The notes: generated by a model from the letters alone, not told the origin. A DNA stretch of 64,000 nt from JAGRAX01 sp041391365 (GCA_041391365.1 JAWKOC010000002.1:62001-126000); one strand, 5' to 3'. Counted from the first letter of the stretch, positions 33,329 to 42,553 are shown. Numbers and translations: made by a program.

Positions 33329-36289
33329 ATGTTGGAAAAAGTACAAAACCTGATCTCAAAATTGCGATGGACCACGGGTCTGATCTTGGTTGTGGCCACG
33401 GCAATGCTTGCCTGTCAACAGCGAGGCAACGGATACCGCGGATACAACGGGTATTACCAACAAGGCAATCAGAGAGGCAATTACAACTACTCCACCAACA
33501 ACAACCAAGCTCAAATGAATCCCGGATCCAGTTACGGTGGGTATCCTGCCGACATGATTGAGCAATTCCGACAACGCTACAACACGGGCAACGATCAAGA
33601 TGATCAAACCACCGACGATGATCAAAAAAGCGGGTATGATCCTTACAAAGACGCTCGCGAATATGAAATTGTGGACCAATCCGATGATTGGAAAAAAGAC
33701 GTAGTCATCATCAAAAAAGCTATCAGTGGAGGAGATCAGGCCCTGATCAAAGGAACCATGGCCGCCCGCATTGGAGGAATTTTGGCCGATGAAACAGACT
33801 CTGACGGTGATCGCATTCCTGATGAGATCGAAACGCTTCTTTCGGCTTCAGGGTCGATCCAATTTGGCAACGACCCGATTCCTGCAGCCAATTTTTGGGG
33901 TTCAGATGGTTTGGGTGCGATCCAAGGTATGGAACCTCGTCCAGGACTGACCAAAAATGAATTCAATGGGTGGACCATTGCTCATCGCATGTTCAAAGCC
34001 GAGGATCTCCAAATCCAAGAAAAAGTCAAAGTTCTCTTTGGCAAAGATAAAGCCAAAAAAGGCATTCATCCTGTAAGATCTGGGGACACACGGGCTGAGC
34101 AGCTCTCCACCGCATTGGACACTAAAGAAGACGATACATTGGATGTGATGACCTGGAGCAATCCAGATGATTTCTTCTACCAAGCTCATTTTGGAACTGC
34201 GACCAAAAAGAAAGACCAACAGACCTTTGTGCTTAGAACCTCAGACGAAGGTGCGATGTGGAAAGCAGATCAACAAGATGTTGGTGGTGTTCGAGGAGAT
34301 TCAGGACCAAGCTTTGGACTTCTTTCTTCTGTGACCGGGGGCTATGGCGTAAACATCGCCAAACGCATCAGTTTTGAAAAACTCCGTGGGTATTCAGATT
34401 ATACCGCCGCCAAACGCGTGGCGTTTTTCTCTCGCTATCTCTACCTCGAAGGCATGGATTCTTCCACTGGGTTAGGCAAGACCAATGCAGCGGCTGCATA
34501 TCTATTTGATACGGCCAAACTCAAAAATGACTATGCTCTCAAAGACAAAGCTGCCGAAGGAGATGGAAAAAGATATCCCATTCTTGCCAGTCGATGGAAC
34601 AAGTTGAACCAATACTTTCAACAAGAGTACCCATCCAACAAAGTGTTATCTACGGTTGAAATAGAAGGTAAAAACCCAGATAACATCATGTACAAAGGAA
34701 TCATGATGCCTCGATCAGGAAAATACCAAGCCATCGGCGAAGGTTTGGATTTCTCCTTGATCCCAGGCGGAGACACCGTGAAATTCCCATTTGACATTGC
34801 CACGATTTCAGGTCGCACCAAAGTGCCCAGCAGTCAGGTTTCGTTGGCTGGTGTGGATGTCAACATCGATACGCTTCGAGACTACGATGAGTTTTTGACG
34901 GTAGCTGAGGCTTATCTTTATGCTCCAGAAGAAATGACACTGGTCATGGGAGCGTTGACGGTGCCCGAATCCGATGGAACTTCCGTCGTGGTTCGAGAGG
35001 GATCCGATGCCAACTTCTCTGCATTGGTTGTGGGGGAGACCACCAAGCTCGTTCACTCAGCTCTTCTAGCGGATAAAAAAGGAGATACCAGCAGTTTGAA
35101 AATCACATCCGAGACCGTGGTTGCAAGTGATACTCAGTGTCCATGGGTACGTGTGCTTTTCATCTATGCAAGCTCCTCCAAACAATTTGAGCGCATGCAA
35201 AGCAAGCAAGGTGGAGTTGTCCTCAACAACGAAATCTACAAACTTCGCTCCGATGGAACGGTTACTCGAATTGGTCAATCCGAAGTACGCATGCTTCCAC
35301 CTCAGTGTGACTATACGACGAACAAAGGTGTGGTTCCCTTGATGTATGACAACACGTCTTCGATGAAAAACCAAGGCTATGACGAAGGTGTATATGTCGA
35401 CAACACCCAAAGAGGATCCTTGCAATCACAGGCCACCTGGATGTCTGCAGCCGCAAGAGCGCAGCAGCAGGCTGAAGCTCAAGCTGCCAAAACTCTTCAA
35501 ACCAATCAAACCGCCGCCAGCGAAGCGGCTACAGGTTTGGGTGTTTCTGATGTAGCGTACAACAGCAATGGAACCATGACCAGTGCGAGTGTAGCCTCCA
35601 TTGCAAGCAGTGTGGCCACTTTGTTGAAAAATGAAAATCTTAGTCAACAGGATGCCAGTGACATCAGCAGCAATCTAGGCAAGCTGATTTCCTCCAGCGT
35701 GGTAGACGATACTGACAAAACAATGCTGCAAGGATTGAAAACAGCCGCCGATGAAAAAGTCGGTGAGCTTGCCAAGACTCCGTTTGAAAAGATGCTTGAC
35801 GAAGAATCAACTGTTACCTCAAAAGGTTCCTATGCTGTCGTCAACATTGGAAGTGGGGAGTATCTTAGCATGCCAAACTCCACGCAGTTAACAGCCGTCG
35901 ACAAAACCGAGTTGGACAAGGTTGCAGCGCTGATAAGCAAATGGCAAGGCCAGCCAGGAATTGTGTTTCACATCAAAGGTCATGCCAACGGCGTCGATAG
36001 TCCTGGAAACAAGAACGCCTCGCTGACCCGAGCACAAACGGTAGCGACCTACTTGCAATCCAAGGGAATAGATGCAAATCAAATCAAGGTCTACGGGATG
36101 AGCAGCATCCAAGCACTCGCTGGAAAAACCATCCATGATGGTGCCAATCGTCGTGTGGAAATTTTAGCCTTTGCAAACGGTGACGTGCCAGTCGCCGCTA
36201 CTACTCAAAAAGTTACAGCAAGCAGAAGCGGTAGTGGTAGTGCAAAGCCTGCTGTGCCTGCTAAACCTAAAGTAGTCATTCCGAATTGA
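33329..36289 (+). CDS. large OmpA-family lipoprotein with TSP3-like calcium motif
   Basis: This 986-residue protein has a lipobox (VVATAMLAC, about Cys31). A Tyr/Asn/Gln/Gly-rich low-complexity stretch follows. A calcium-binding TSP3-like segment (ETDSDGDRIPDEIE) lies near residue 155, then a long unrecognised middle and an Ala/Gln coiled coil (RAQQQAEAQAAKTL) near 710. A C-terminal OmpA peptidoglycan-binding domain (about 840-950: HIKGHANGVDSPGNKNASLT, RAQTVATYLQSKGID, NRRVEILAF) and a Lys/Pro/Ala tail end it. ATG 33329 is 9 bases after GGAGG; the upstream ATG 33323 is too close. Following ExbB-ExbD-ExbD, it could be the peptidoglycan or outer-membrane anchor that the motor acts upon. Confidence 0.85.
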   Translation: MLEKVQNLISKLRWTTGLILVVATAMLACQQRGNGYRGYNGYYQQGNQRGNYNYSTNNNQAQMNPGSSYGGYPADMIEQFRQRYNTGNDQDDQTTDDDQKSGYDPYKDAREYEIVDQSDDWKKDVVIIKKAISGGDQALIKGTMAARIGGILADETDSDGDRIPDEIETLLSASGSIQFGNDPIPAANFWGSDGLGAIQGMEPRPGLTKNEFNGWTIAHRMFKAEDLQIQEKVKVLFGKDKAKKGIHPVRSGDTRAEQLSTALDTKEDDTLDVMTWSNPDDFFYQAHFGTATKKKDQQTFVLRTSDEGAMWKADQQDVGGVRGDSGPSFGLLSSVTGGYGVNIAKRISFEKLRGYSDYTAAKRVAFFSRYLYLEGMDSSTGLGKTNAAAAYLFDTAKLKNDYALKDKAAEGDGKRYPILASRWNKLNQYFQQEYPSNKVLSTVEIEGKNPDNIMYKGIMMPRSGKYQAIGEGLDFSLIPGGDTVKFPFDIATISGRTKVPSSQVSLAGVDVNIDTLRDYDEFLTVAEAYLYAPEEMTLVMGALTVPESDGTSVVVREGSDANFSALVVGETTKLVHSALLADKKGDTSSLKITSETVVASDTQCPWVRVLFIYASSSKQFERMQSKQGGVVLNNEIYKLRSDGTVTRIGQSEVRMLPPQCDYTTNKGVVPLMYDNTSSMKNQGYDEGVYVDNTQRGSLQSQATWMSAAARAQQQAEAQAAKTLQTNQTAASEAATGLGVSDVAYNSNGTMTSASVASIASSVATLLKNENLSQQDASDISSNLGKLISSSVVDDTDKTMLQGLKTAADEKVGELAKTPFEKMLDEESTVTSKGSYAVVNIGSGEYLSMPNSTQLTAVDKTELDKVAALISKWQGQPGIVFHIKGHANGVDSPGNKNASLTRAQTVATYLQSKGIDANQIKVYGMSSIQALAGKTIHDGANRRVEILAFANGDVPVAATTQKVTASRSGSGSAKPAVPAKPKVVIPN

Positions 36290-36316
36290 TGTTTGTAATC
36301 TCAGGGGGATCAAACG

Positions 36317-37648
36317 ATGAAAAAAAATAATGTTGTGTATGGCTTTTTAGGAATTTTGATTTTTTTTGGGTCTAGCCTGGAAAAGTCAGATGCTCAGGGT
36401 ACTCTCAATGTGCAAGCTACGAGTTCATCCCCGATCTTCCAAAATTTGATAGACCAAACCCAAATGTTTTTGGATCAAATGTCTCTGACGGCCTTTGTTT
36501 CCATAAATGCAAAAACTGCCTTTCGACAAAGTCAAAATTCAAATGCAAATCTTGATCAAAGCGCTGATCAGAAAACTTTATTGAACTCTTTTGGTGAATA
36601 TCTTCAAAGCAAAGTAGATGAGTTGTATACAAAAGGAGAGTATGCTTTGTCTACAAAGCTAGCCGACCTGTCAGGCGAAATCCTGTTAAAATACAAAAAC
36701 GATTTTTATCCAGGGAGCGATGAGATTGCTTTATTTGACGTCACTATATATGAGCAAACAAGAAAAAAATACCTTCAAAAATTTGGTGAATATCTTCAAA
36801 GCAAAGTAGATGAGTTGTATACAAAAGGAGAATATGCTTTCTCTACGAAGCTAGCCGACCTGTCAGGCGAAATCCTGTTAAAATACAAAAACGATTTTTA
36901 TCCAAAACAAGTTGAATTGGAAGACACTCTTCCTGAAGAGTATTTGGCAGGAGAAAGACAGCAAGTCATTACACGTTTGTTAAATATTTTTGAAGCTAGT
37001 GAAATAGCGTTTTCTTCCGGTCAACAAGCAAAATTTTCACCATCTCAAGTCATTTTGGCAATGTTGATGAAGAAAATGATTGAAAAAGCAGACCCAAATG
37101 GTTTGTCTTTTGTGCAAAACGAATTTTTTCAGGATTTGAACCAATATGTGGTATCCGTTTTTGATTTTTTCAATGGAAGTGGGTCGATCACGTCAATTGA
37201 AAACCAAAAGAGAATTTGTTCAGAGAAATTCTCAGATTTGGAATCTTTGATTGATTCTATCGAAGATGAAGAGTCAAAAGCTGATGCAAAGTTTATTTTA
37301 AAAATGGTGTATGTAGAGTCTGAGTTTATAGAAATTGTAACAAGTTTGATAAATTCTTCGAGAAGAGGCTATTCATTCCGTTCACATGTAAGCAATATTT
37401 ATTCGGCCGCATCAGACTGGACTGCATTTTCGAAGTATTATGACGATGAAGTGGATATCGTTTCTCCAGACGTATCTTATTGCAACTCTTTTTCAGATGG
37501 ATTTTTTGAAAGAGCAGTTGAATCAATCATAAAAAATATCAATGAGAATATTTTCATAGAAATTAAAAAACCAGATTTCATCAATGGAAGCGAAAATACC
37601 ATATCAGCTTCAATTCAGCTCAATAAGATTAAACTCGATCAAAAATAA
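36317..37648 (+). CDS. secreted protein with internal tandem duplication, unknown function
   Basis: This 443-residue protein has a signal peptide (MKKNNVVYGFLGILIFFGSS, cleavage probably after SDA). A 41-residue module starting FGEYLQSKVDELYTKGEY occurs twice, at residues 92-132 and 156-196, with a single amino-acid change. The rest is helical and Phe/Ile/Lys/Asp-rich. Base composition is visibly more AT-rich than the neighbours. It follows the OmpA lipoprotein by 27 bases, with AGGGGGA before the start, so it probably belongs to that operon. I do not recognise a family. Confidence 0.75.
   Translation: MKKNNVVYGFLGILIFFGSSLEKSDAQGTLNVQATSSSPIFQNLIDQTQMFLDQMSLTAFVSINAKTAFRQSQNSNANLDQSADQKTLLNSFGEYLQSKVDELYTKGEYALSTKLADLSGEILLKYKNDFYPGSDEIALFDVTIYEQTRKKYLQKFGEYLQSKVDELYTKGEYAFSTKLADLSGEILLKYKNDFYPKQVELEDTLPEEYLAGERQQVITRLLNIFEASEIAFSSGQQAKFSPSQVILAMLMKKMIEKADPNGLSFVQNEFFQDLNQYVVSVFDFFNGSGSITSIENQKRICSEKFSDLESLIDSIEDEESKADAKFILKMVYVESEFIEIVTSLINSSRRGYSFRSHVSNIYSAASDWTAFSKYYDDEVDIVSPDVSYCNSFSDGFFERAVESIIKNINENIFIEIKKPDFINGSENTISASIQLNKIKLDQK
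36590..36904 (+). repeat. 123-bp direct repeat inside a coding region
   Basis: Bases 36590-36712 recur at 36782-36904 with 3 differences in 123, separated by 69 bases. One difference changes Leu to Phe and two are silent. The near identity shows a very recent duplication or gene conversion, and the frame is kept. Confidence 0.9.
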
Positions 37649-37668
37649 AATTTTTTCCAACTACTCTG

Positions 37669-37706
37669 GTGCCTGGCACATTTTCGTCAAAAAAGTCCCA
37701 GGCACC
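37669..37706. repeat. GGTGCCTGG/CCAGGCACC hairpin (possible third REP family)
   Basis: GGTGCCTGG at 37669-37677 and CCAGGCACC at 37698-37706 form a 9-bp stem just after a stop codon and 30 bases before the peroxiredoxin-like gene. It may act as a terminator (a T run is inside the loop) or be a REP copy of a third family. Only one copy is in the window. Confidence 0.5.
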
Positions 37707-37735
37707 GGGGAGTAAATCTGGTACAATCTCCCATC

Positions 37736-38290
37736 ATGGCGAGAACACAATCAAAGATGATTTCTCTGGGGAGCAAAGCTCCTGAGTTTTTGTTGCCTGA
37801 GGTGCGAACCTCCGATCGAATTGGCTTGTACGATGTACTCGGAGACAAAGCGTTGCTGGTCATGTTTTTGTCCAAACATTGCCCCTACGTCCAGCGCATT
37901 GCGGGCCAAATCAAGCCTTTGTCCGAGGATTACATCCCCAAAGGCATTCGTATGATTGGAATATCTTCCAACGATCCTGTTGCGTATCCTGAGGATTCTC
38001 CAGAGGAGATGGCCAAACTTGCCAGCGAATTGGACTGGAGATTTCCGTTGTTGTTTGATTCCACCCAAGAAGTTGCGAAGGCTTTTCACGCTGCCTGCAC
38101 GCCAGATTTTTTTCTTTTTGATCACAAAGGCGCGCTTGTATACAGGGGACAGATGGACGATGCTCGTCCTCACAACGATGAGCCCAACAACGGCCATAGT
38201 TTGCGATCGGCATTCGACGCCATTCTCGCAGCCCAGCCCATCCCGGCGCCCCAACTCCCTTCTCTCGGCTGCTCCATCAAATGGAAATAA
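37736..38290 (+). CDS. thioredoxin-fold/peroxiredoxin-like protein (AhpC-TSA, PRX-like)
   Basis: This 184-residue cytoplasmic protein has a thioredoxin fold related to the PRX-like1 group. Family features are SLGSKAPEFLLPEVRTSD, the active-site region FLSKHCPYVQRI (a single Cys in place of CxxC), ACTPDFFLFDHKGALVYRGQ, MDDARPHND and a C-terminal LGCSIKWK. The second Cys in ACTPDFF and the C-terminal Cys in GCSIKW are conserved and may resolve a disulfide. The exact substrate is not known for this group. ATG 37736 begins directly after a palindrome. The downstream REP2 copy starts 15 bases after its stop. Confidence 0.87.
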   Translation: MARTQSKMISLGSKAPEFLLPEVRTSDRIGLYDVLGDKALLVMFLSKHCPYVQRIAGQIKPLSEDYIPKGIRMIGISSNDPVAYPEDSPEEMAKLASELDWRFPLLFDSTQEVAKAFHAACTPDFFLFDHKGALVYRGQMDDARPHNDEPNNGHSLRSAFDAILAAQPIPAPQLPSLGCSIKWK

Positions 38291-38304
38291 CCCCAACCAT
38301 CCCT

Positions 38305-38374
38305 GCACCCGGTACAAAATCACCGATTCTGTACCGGGTGCAAAAAGGGCGATTTGGTGCCATATCATTTTCGG
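38305..38374 (+). repeat. REP2 repeat copy (GCACCCGGTAC family), left of RAYT2
   Basis: A 70-bp unit: GCACCCGGTACAAAATC pairs with GATTCTGTACCGGGTGC to make a hairpin, followed by a tail ending GGTGCCATATCATTTTCGG. It is 68/70 identical to the copy at 39139-39208, in direct orientation. It supplies the stop codon of RAYT2 (38365-38367). Confidence 0.85.
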
Positions 38375-39027
38375 TCAGTTGAGAATTTGTTTTTAAAATC
38401 AAAGGGTTTTAAAGCTTCAGTACTTGGAAGATAAAACTCAGGGTTGCGTAGGCCAATTTCGATCAATTTTTGTTTTGTCTCAGGGAATACTTCATTTAAC
38501 CATTGAATTCTACGACCATATTGTTGTGGAACCATAAACTCGTTTTGTACAGGAATAGGACAGAGATGAAGGGGTAAAGCTTTGTTGTTGTGTTCATAGT
38601 AAAGAGTAGAAAATCGATATTGTTCAACTTTTTTTGAGATTCCGGCATAGATTGGATTTTGAAAAACGTATCGATATACATTTGAAAAATACAATTCATT
38701 TTTGACAATAGACCAGTGATATCGGTTTCCGAACAGATGATTCGATTTGTTCGATATGCTACCAATGTTTCTAGAAATCTGGCGTAGTGAAAGAGCCATG
38801 AATAAGTCCAAATTCATATTCGGTGTTGATACAATAAGGTGCAAGTGATTTGACATCATGACAAATGAAATAATATCTACCCCGTATTTTTTTTGGGAAT
38901 ATGAAAATTCATTGCACATCAAATCCCAAACTTTCTCTAGAGTGATAGGAAAAAACTCTCCGTTGTTGGTTCTCACATTTACGTGATAAGGATACACATC
39001 TGTTCTTTGTAGAATTTTTCTGCCCAT
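38365..39027 (-). mobile_element. REP-associated tyrosine transposase (RAYT2), Y1/HUH family
   Basis: This 220-residue Y1 transposase has the HUH motif in FVMMSNHLHLIVSTP, a GNRYHWSIV segment and the catalytic tyrosine in YRYVFQNPIYAGI, matching Y-x-x-x-N-P. Its C-terminal part (PLHLCPIPVQNEFMVPQQYG) is unlike RAYT1, and the two proteins share only family motifs. The ATG at 39027 (MGRKILQRTDVYPYHVNVRT) fits the usual RAYT start; the frame upstream runs through REP2 sequence. It is flanked by two direct 70-bp REP2 copies and its stop codon lies within one. This RAYT-REP2 unit probably moves or spreads REP2, by analogy with other RAYTs. Confidence 0.82.
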
Positions 39028-39111
39028 AGCTAAGCCATAAGCAATTTTTGGACCAATTTTTACGGGAGCTATCGCGAATACAGTGCGACGCTTGGAAACC
39101 CTATCTCCACC

Positions 39112-39208
39112 TGCACCCGGTACACTTTTCCCCTTTTTGCACCCGGTACAAAATCGCCGATTCTGTACCGGGTGCAAAAAGGGGGATTTGGTGCCATATC
39201 ATTTTCGG
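39112..39208 (+). repeat. REP2 repeat copy right of RAYT2, with extra half-copy
   Basis: The full 70-bp copy is 39139-39208, 68/70 identical to 38305-38374 and in the same orientation. A half-arm TGCACCCGGTACAC precedes it at 39112-39125. It ends 18 bases from the stop of the AAA ATPase gene. Confidence 0.85.
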
Positions 39209-39226
39209 ACACCGGAAATTGGACGG

Positions 39227-40747
39227 TTAGGAGGCTTTGACGGCTCGGGTATCCGCCCAGCGTTTGATTTCTTTGATTTGCTCCGACATGGTGGTTGAGA
39301 GAGGAACCGTTCGAGAAATTTCTCGATAAAGATCTTGGTCGTTGAATTGTCGTTTTTGATTGAAAGCTTCGTACATTCCACCGGCCACGATCTGTTCAAT
39401 CTCTGCACCACTGAATCCTACGGTAGCTTTGGCCAACTCAACAAGTTTGAATTTTTCGGGTTTGTGGTTTCTTTTTTGGATGTGAACTTTGAAAATTTCG
39501 ATTCGTTCTTCTTCCGTAGGCAAATCTACAAAAAAGATTTCATCAAATCGACCCTTTCTCAAAAGTTCCGGAGGCAATTTGTTGATCTCGTTTGCGGTTG
39601 CCGCCACAAAAACCAAAGATTGTTTTTCCTGCATCCAGGTCAAGAAAGATGAAAAAATACGTGCTGTGATTCCACCATCTCCTTGTGTAAATCCGGCTAC
39701 TCCTTTTTCGATTTCTTCCAACCACAAAATCACGGGAGCCACGGCCTCTACGGTTTTCAATGCTCTTCGCATGGTTTCTTCAGGGTTTCCTACGGTTCCT
39801 CCATAGACTTTGGTCATGTCGAGTCTCATCAGAGGAAGTCGCCAGTATTGACTGATGGCTTTTACGCAGCTGGATTTTCCACAGCCCGAAACTCCTGTCA
39901 AAAGAACTCCCTTGGGAGGACGCAGTCCAAAAGCAACGGCTTCCTTGGAAAAAAATTTGCTGCGTGCAGACAGCCATTGTTTGAGATTTTTCAACCCACC
40001 AATTTCTTGCATGCCAAAATCTACGGGGATGTAATCCAAAATTCCTTCTCGTCGGACGATTTTACATTTTTCTTCGATGACCACGCGCAAGGCCGAGCGA
40101 TTGATGGTCGATCGACCCGCGGTTGCTCGAACAAAAGCGTGGTAGGCCTCATCCCATGTGAGTCCAAGCGCGGATTTGATGAAATCGTTTTTTTCGTCGT
40201 CCGTGAGCTCGACTTTTACATTTTTTGCATTTCGCAAAGCTCCCTCGAACAAGCGCTCCAAATCTGCAGCCGAAGGCAATTCAAAATCCACCAAAGCCAT
40301 TTCTTTGATCAAGGTGTTTGGAACATCAATCTGAGGTGCAATGATAAAAATGGTTTTGTAATAACTCTTCAGTTGTTGGTAGGCATCGCGAAGTTTTCGA
40401 AGCAGTTTGGGCTCAAAATGTTGATTGAGTTCTTTGAACGCATACAAACCCGCTTTTTTGGCCTTGATCACAAAATCAACCGCATGAAGAGGATCTTCGC
40501 TCCCTGGGATTTTTTCTCCTGAGGACGATAGCAGACCCTCGGTCACCGACCAGGTGTAAAATTCTAAGTTCTGTCCAAACCCATTGGCGGCCAGTTCTCG
40601 AATCACTTGAATGCATCGCTCATCTTCGTAGGTGGGCACAGCCACCAGAGAATATCGAGCAGCAATGAGTTTTTTGCATTCTTCTTTGAAGCCGGGCTTG
40701 CGCACCAGCATTTCGGGATTGGATGTTTCCACGGCCTGAGTTTCCAT
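39227..40747 (-). CDS. Ycf46-like AAA ATPase
   Basis: This 506-residue AAA+ ATPase resembles the Ycf46/FtsH-like group found in cyanobacteria and many proteobacteria. The N-terminal ~230 residues form the non-catalytic half (KLIAARYSLVAVPTYEDERC, LYAFKELNQHFEP). The C-terminal AAA module has Walker A LLTGVSGCGKSSC, Walker B APVILWLEEIEKG, sensor 1 VFVAATAN, the arginine finger RKGRFDEIF and a C-terminal helical lid (VGFSGAEIEQIVAGGMYEAF). There is no zinc-protease motif. Its role is unknown beyond AAA remodelling. It is preceded by a tRNA-Leu gene on the same strand. Confidence 0.85.
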   Translation of the reverse strand: METQAVETSNPEMLVRKPGFKEECKKLIAARYSLVAVPTYEDERCIQVIRELAANGFGQNLEFYTWSVTEGLLSSSGEKIPGSEDPLHAVDFVIKAKKAGLYAFKELNQHFEPKLLRKLRDAYQQLKSYYKTIFIIAPQIDVPNTLIKEMALVDFELPSAADLERLFEGALRNAKNVKVELTDDEKNDFIKSALGLTWDEAYHAFVRATAGRSTINRSALRVVIEEKCKIVRREGILDYIPVDFGMQEIGGLKNLKQWLSARSKFFSKEAVAFGLRPPKGVLLTGVSGCGKSSCVKAISQYWRLPLMRLDMTKVYGGTVGNPEETMRRALKTVEAVAPVILWLEEIEKGVAGFTQGDGGITARIFSSFLTWMQEKQSLVFVAATANEINKLPPELLRKGRFDEIFFVDLPTEEERIEIFKVHIQKRNHKPEKFKLVELAKATVGFSGAEIEQIVAGGMYEAFNQKRQFNDQDLYREISRTVPLSTTMSEQIKEIKRWADTRAVKAS

Positions 40748-40832
40748 ATGAGCCCTTCAGTATACGTGACTTATTCAAAAGTTACAGAGTTTTAGATTTG
40801 CATTGTGAGGGTGGGAGTTGTTTTGCAAGATA

Positions 40833-40919
40833 TGGTGCCTGGGACTGGACTCGAACCAGCACGAGATTTCTCCCACTAGCCCCTCAAGCTAGCGTGTCTA
40901 CCAATTCCACCACCCAGGC
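40833..40919 (-). tRNA. tRNA-Leu (anticodon GAG)
   Basis: The minus strand reads GCCTGGGTGGTGGAATTGGT at the 5' end. It has a leucine-type long variable arm and an anticodon stem CTAGC/GCTAG around TTGAGGG (anticodon GAG). The T arm has the loop TTCGAGT, and the 3' end is CCCAGGCACCA with encoded CCA. The acceptor stem GCCTGGG/CCCAGGC is perfect. It is a class II tRNA of 87 bases and decodes CUC/CUU. Confidence 0.95.
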
Positions 40920-40981
40920 GTTGGGTTTGAGGTACTTGCCCCAATGTAGGTGAGCTACCTACATGGAAATGAAGGCTTTTT

Positions 40982-42144
40982 CTAGGAAAAAAACCCCTTG
41001 GACTGCGTGGATTTGGGCTTTGCTAGGGGCAGCAGCGATGGGGCAGCAAGAGCATCCCAGGCCATCATCATGGCTTTTTGTTGCAGCCGTGAGAACGCAT
41101 ATTGGCTTTGATCATTCATCGAAATCCACTGGCCAGGGATTTTTTTGCACTGAGATTTGCTCACCTCTAGGGCGTAGACCTGAACATGGTGTTTTTGGTG
41201 AGATAGAAGGTGTGTAAACATAGAAACCCCTTGAAGTGGCCATAGGTAGTCCTTTTCCATTCCCAGCTTGGTAAGATCTTTTGCAAGAAAGGTTTCAGAT
41301 TCTGTCTCCAAGCTTGGGCACTCCCAGAGGCCGGCCCATCGACCTTGTGCGGGGCGTTGCCTGGCCAAAAATGAATTGGATTTTTTGTGGTGGAGAAAAA
41401 AGACATGGGTATAGATTTCCTGGACCTGAGTTTTGGCTTTTTTTGCCGGATATTCAGAAACACACCCGCGGCGCAAAGCTTGGCAGGTTGTGGCCACTGG
41501 ACAAGAGGAGCATTTTGGATTTTTGGGCAGGCAGATGCGAGCTCCCAGCTCCATCATGGCTTGGTTGAAATCGCTTGGGCAGGAGGAATCGAGAAGCTCG
41601 TCGGCCATGGGTTGAATATTTCCCTTCAGACACAGCAATCGAGATAAAACGCGAATTACATTTCCATCGACACACGCAACCGGCTCTCCAAAAGCGATGG
41701 AAGCCACCGCTGCACTGGTGTATGGACCAAACCCTTTGAGTTTTTTCAATTCGATCGATTTCGAAGGTAGCTTTCCCCCATAGACTTGATCAATTTCTTT
41801 TGCAGCCATGTGCAAATGTTTGGCTCTTCTATAATATCCCAACCCCTGCCAAAGGGTTAACACCTGGTCTTGTGGTGCTTTGGCTAGGGATTTTACACTG
41901 GGAAAACGTTTCAAAAACGCTCATAGTAAGGGATGACGGTTTCGACACGCGTTTGTTGGAGCATGACCTCTGAAATCCAGATTTGATAGGGGTCCTTGCT
42001 TTGTCTCCAAGGCAGGGGACGTTTGTGAGATCGATACCAATCTACCAATGCTTTTTGAAACGCCTCTTTTGCGAACTTCACAGACCTATCTATAGTTGAA
42101 TCGGAAAGGTTTTGGAAGGCTTTAGCGGTGCGTGAGATTCTCAA
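40982..42144 (-). pseudogene. mutY: adenine DNA glycosylase MutY, one apparent frameshift
   Basis: MutY removes adenine mispaired with 8-oxoguanine. The 5' piece (42144-41911) has PLPWRQSKDPYQIWISEVML and QQTRVETVIPYYERF with the catalytic Glu. The 3' piece has the HhH region LKGFGPYTSAAVASIAFGEP, the catalytic Asp in VACVDGNVIRVLSR, the Fe-S cysteines CLPKNPKCSSCPVATTC and a NUDIX-like C-terminal domain ending near FSRLQQKAMMM. They join at the A5 run 41913-41917 (T5 in the gene). One more T gives a continuous YYERFLKRFPSV and a normal ~387-residue protein. It may be a sequencing slip; if real, a mutator phenotype is expected. Confidence 0.88.
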
Positions 42145-42553
42145 GAACGAAGTCCGAGATCATCTTGGCTGCCTTTGGTTCAATTTTTTTGAATGCCAGC
42201 GCAATGATCGTGGGATCGTGAGGGGTGTCGCCCTGTTCTACACGAACAGCCTTGGCTTTGACTTGGAACGGTGTGCGAGTGTCTGGCAGTGTAAACTCAA
42301 TGGTGAATTCATCTTCCTGATGGGCAGGAAAATTCGTTGCCACAAGCATCCCAGACCAGCTCAGGTTCATCGCTTCGGCATAGCCATGAATGGGAGCACC
42401 TTTGTGAGACATTTGCAAGGGAATGGAGACCCTCAAACGTTTGGCTCGAATCAGACGATCTGTGTTCCCTTCGGTTTGAAGAGAAGGATCGTCCATGGTC
42501 ATGGGACTCAGAAGAAGATCTTCATCGATTTTGGACATATCTTTACTATGCAC
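42122..42553 (-). CDS. PilZ-domain protein (c-di-GMP receptor)
   Basis: This 143-residue cytoplasmic protein has one PilZ domain that binds cyclic di-GMP. The signature residues are the RxxxR motif (RAKRLRVSIPL, about residue 37) and the D/N-x-S-x-x-G motif (NLSWSGMLV, about 63), followed by the beta-barrel. The N-terminal ~30 residues are acidic and probably disordered. It lies between lepB and mutY on the same strand and overlaps the mutY start by 23 bases. Type IV pilus, flagellar or polysaccharide control are typical roles, but no target is encoded next to it. Confidence 0.87.
   Translation of the reverse strand: MHSKDMSKIDEDLLLSPMTMDDPSLQTEGNTDRLIRAKRLRVSIPLQMSHKGAPIHGYAEAMNLSWSGMLVATNFPAHQEDEFTIEFTLPDTRTPFQVKAKAVRVEQGDTPHDPTIIALAFKKIEPKAAKMISDFVLENLTHR

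Noticed and set aside
37669..40846. GGTGCCTGG near 37.7 kb resembles the 3' end of tRNA-Leu (40833-40919), suggesting an integrated element between att sites
   Set aside because: The match is only 11 of 12 bases, the hairpin itself explains the repeat, and there is no integrase between the two points.
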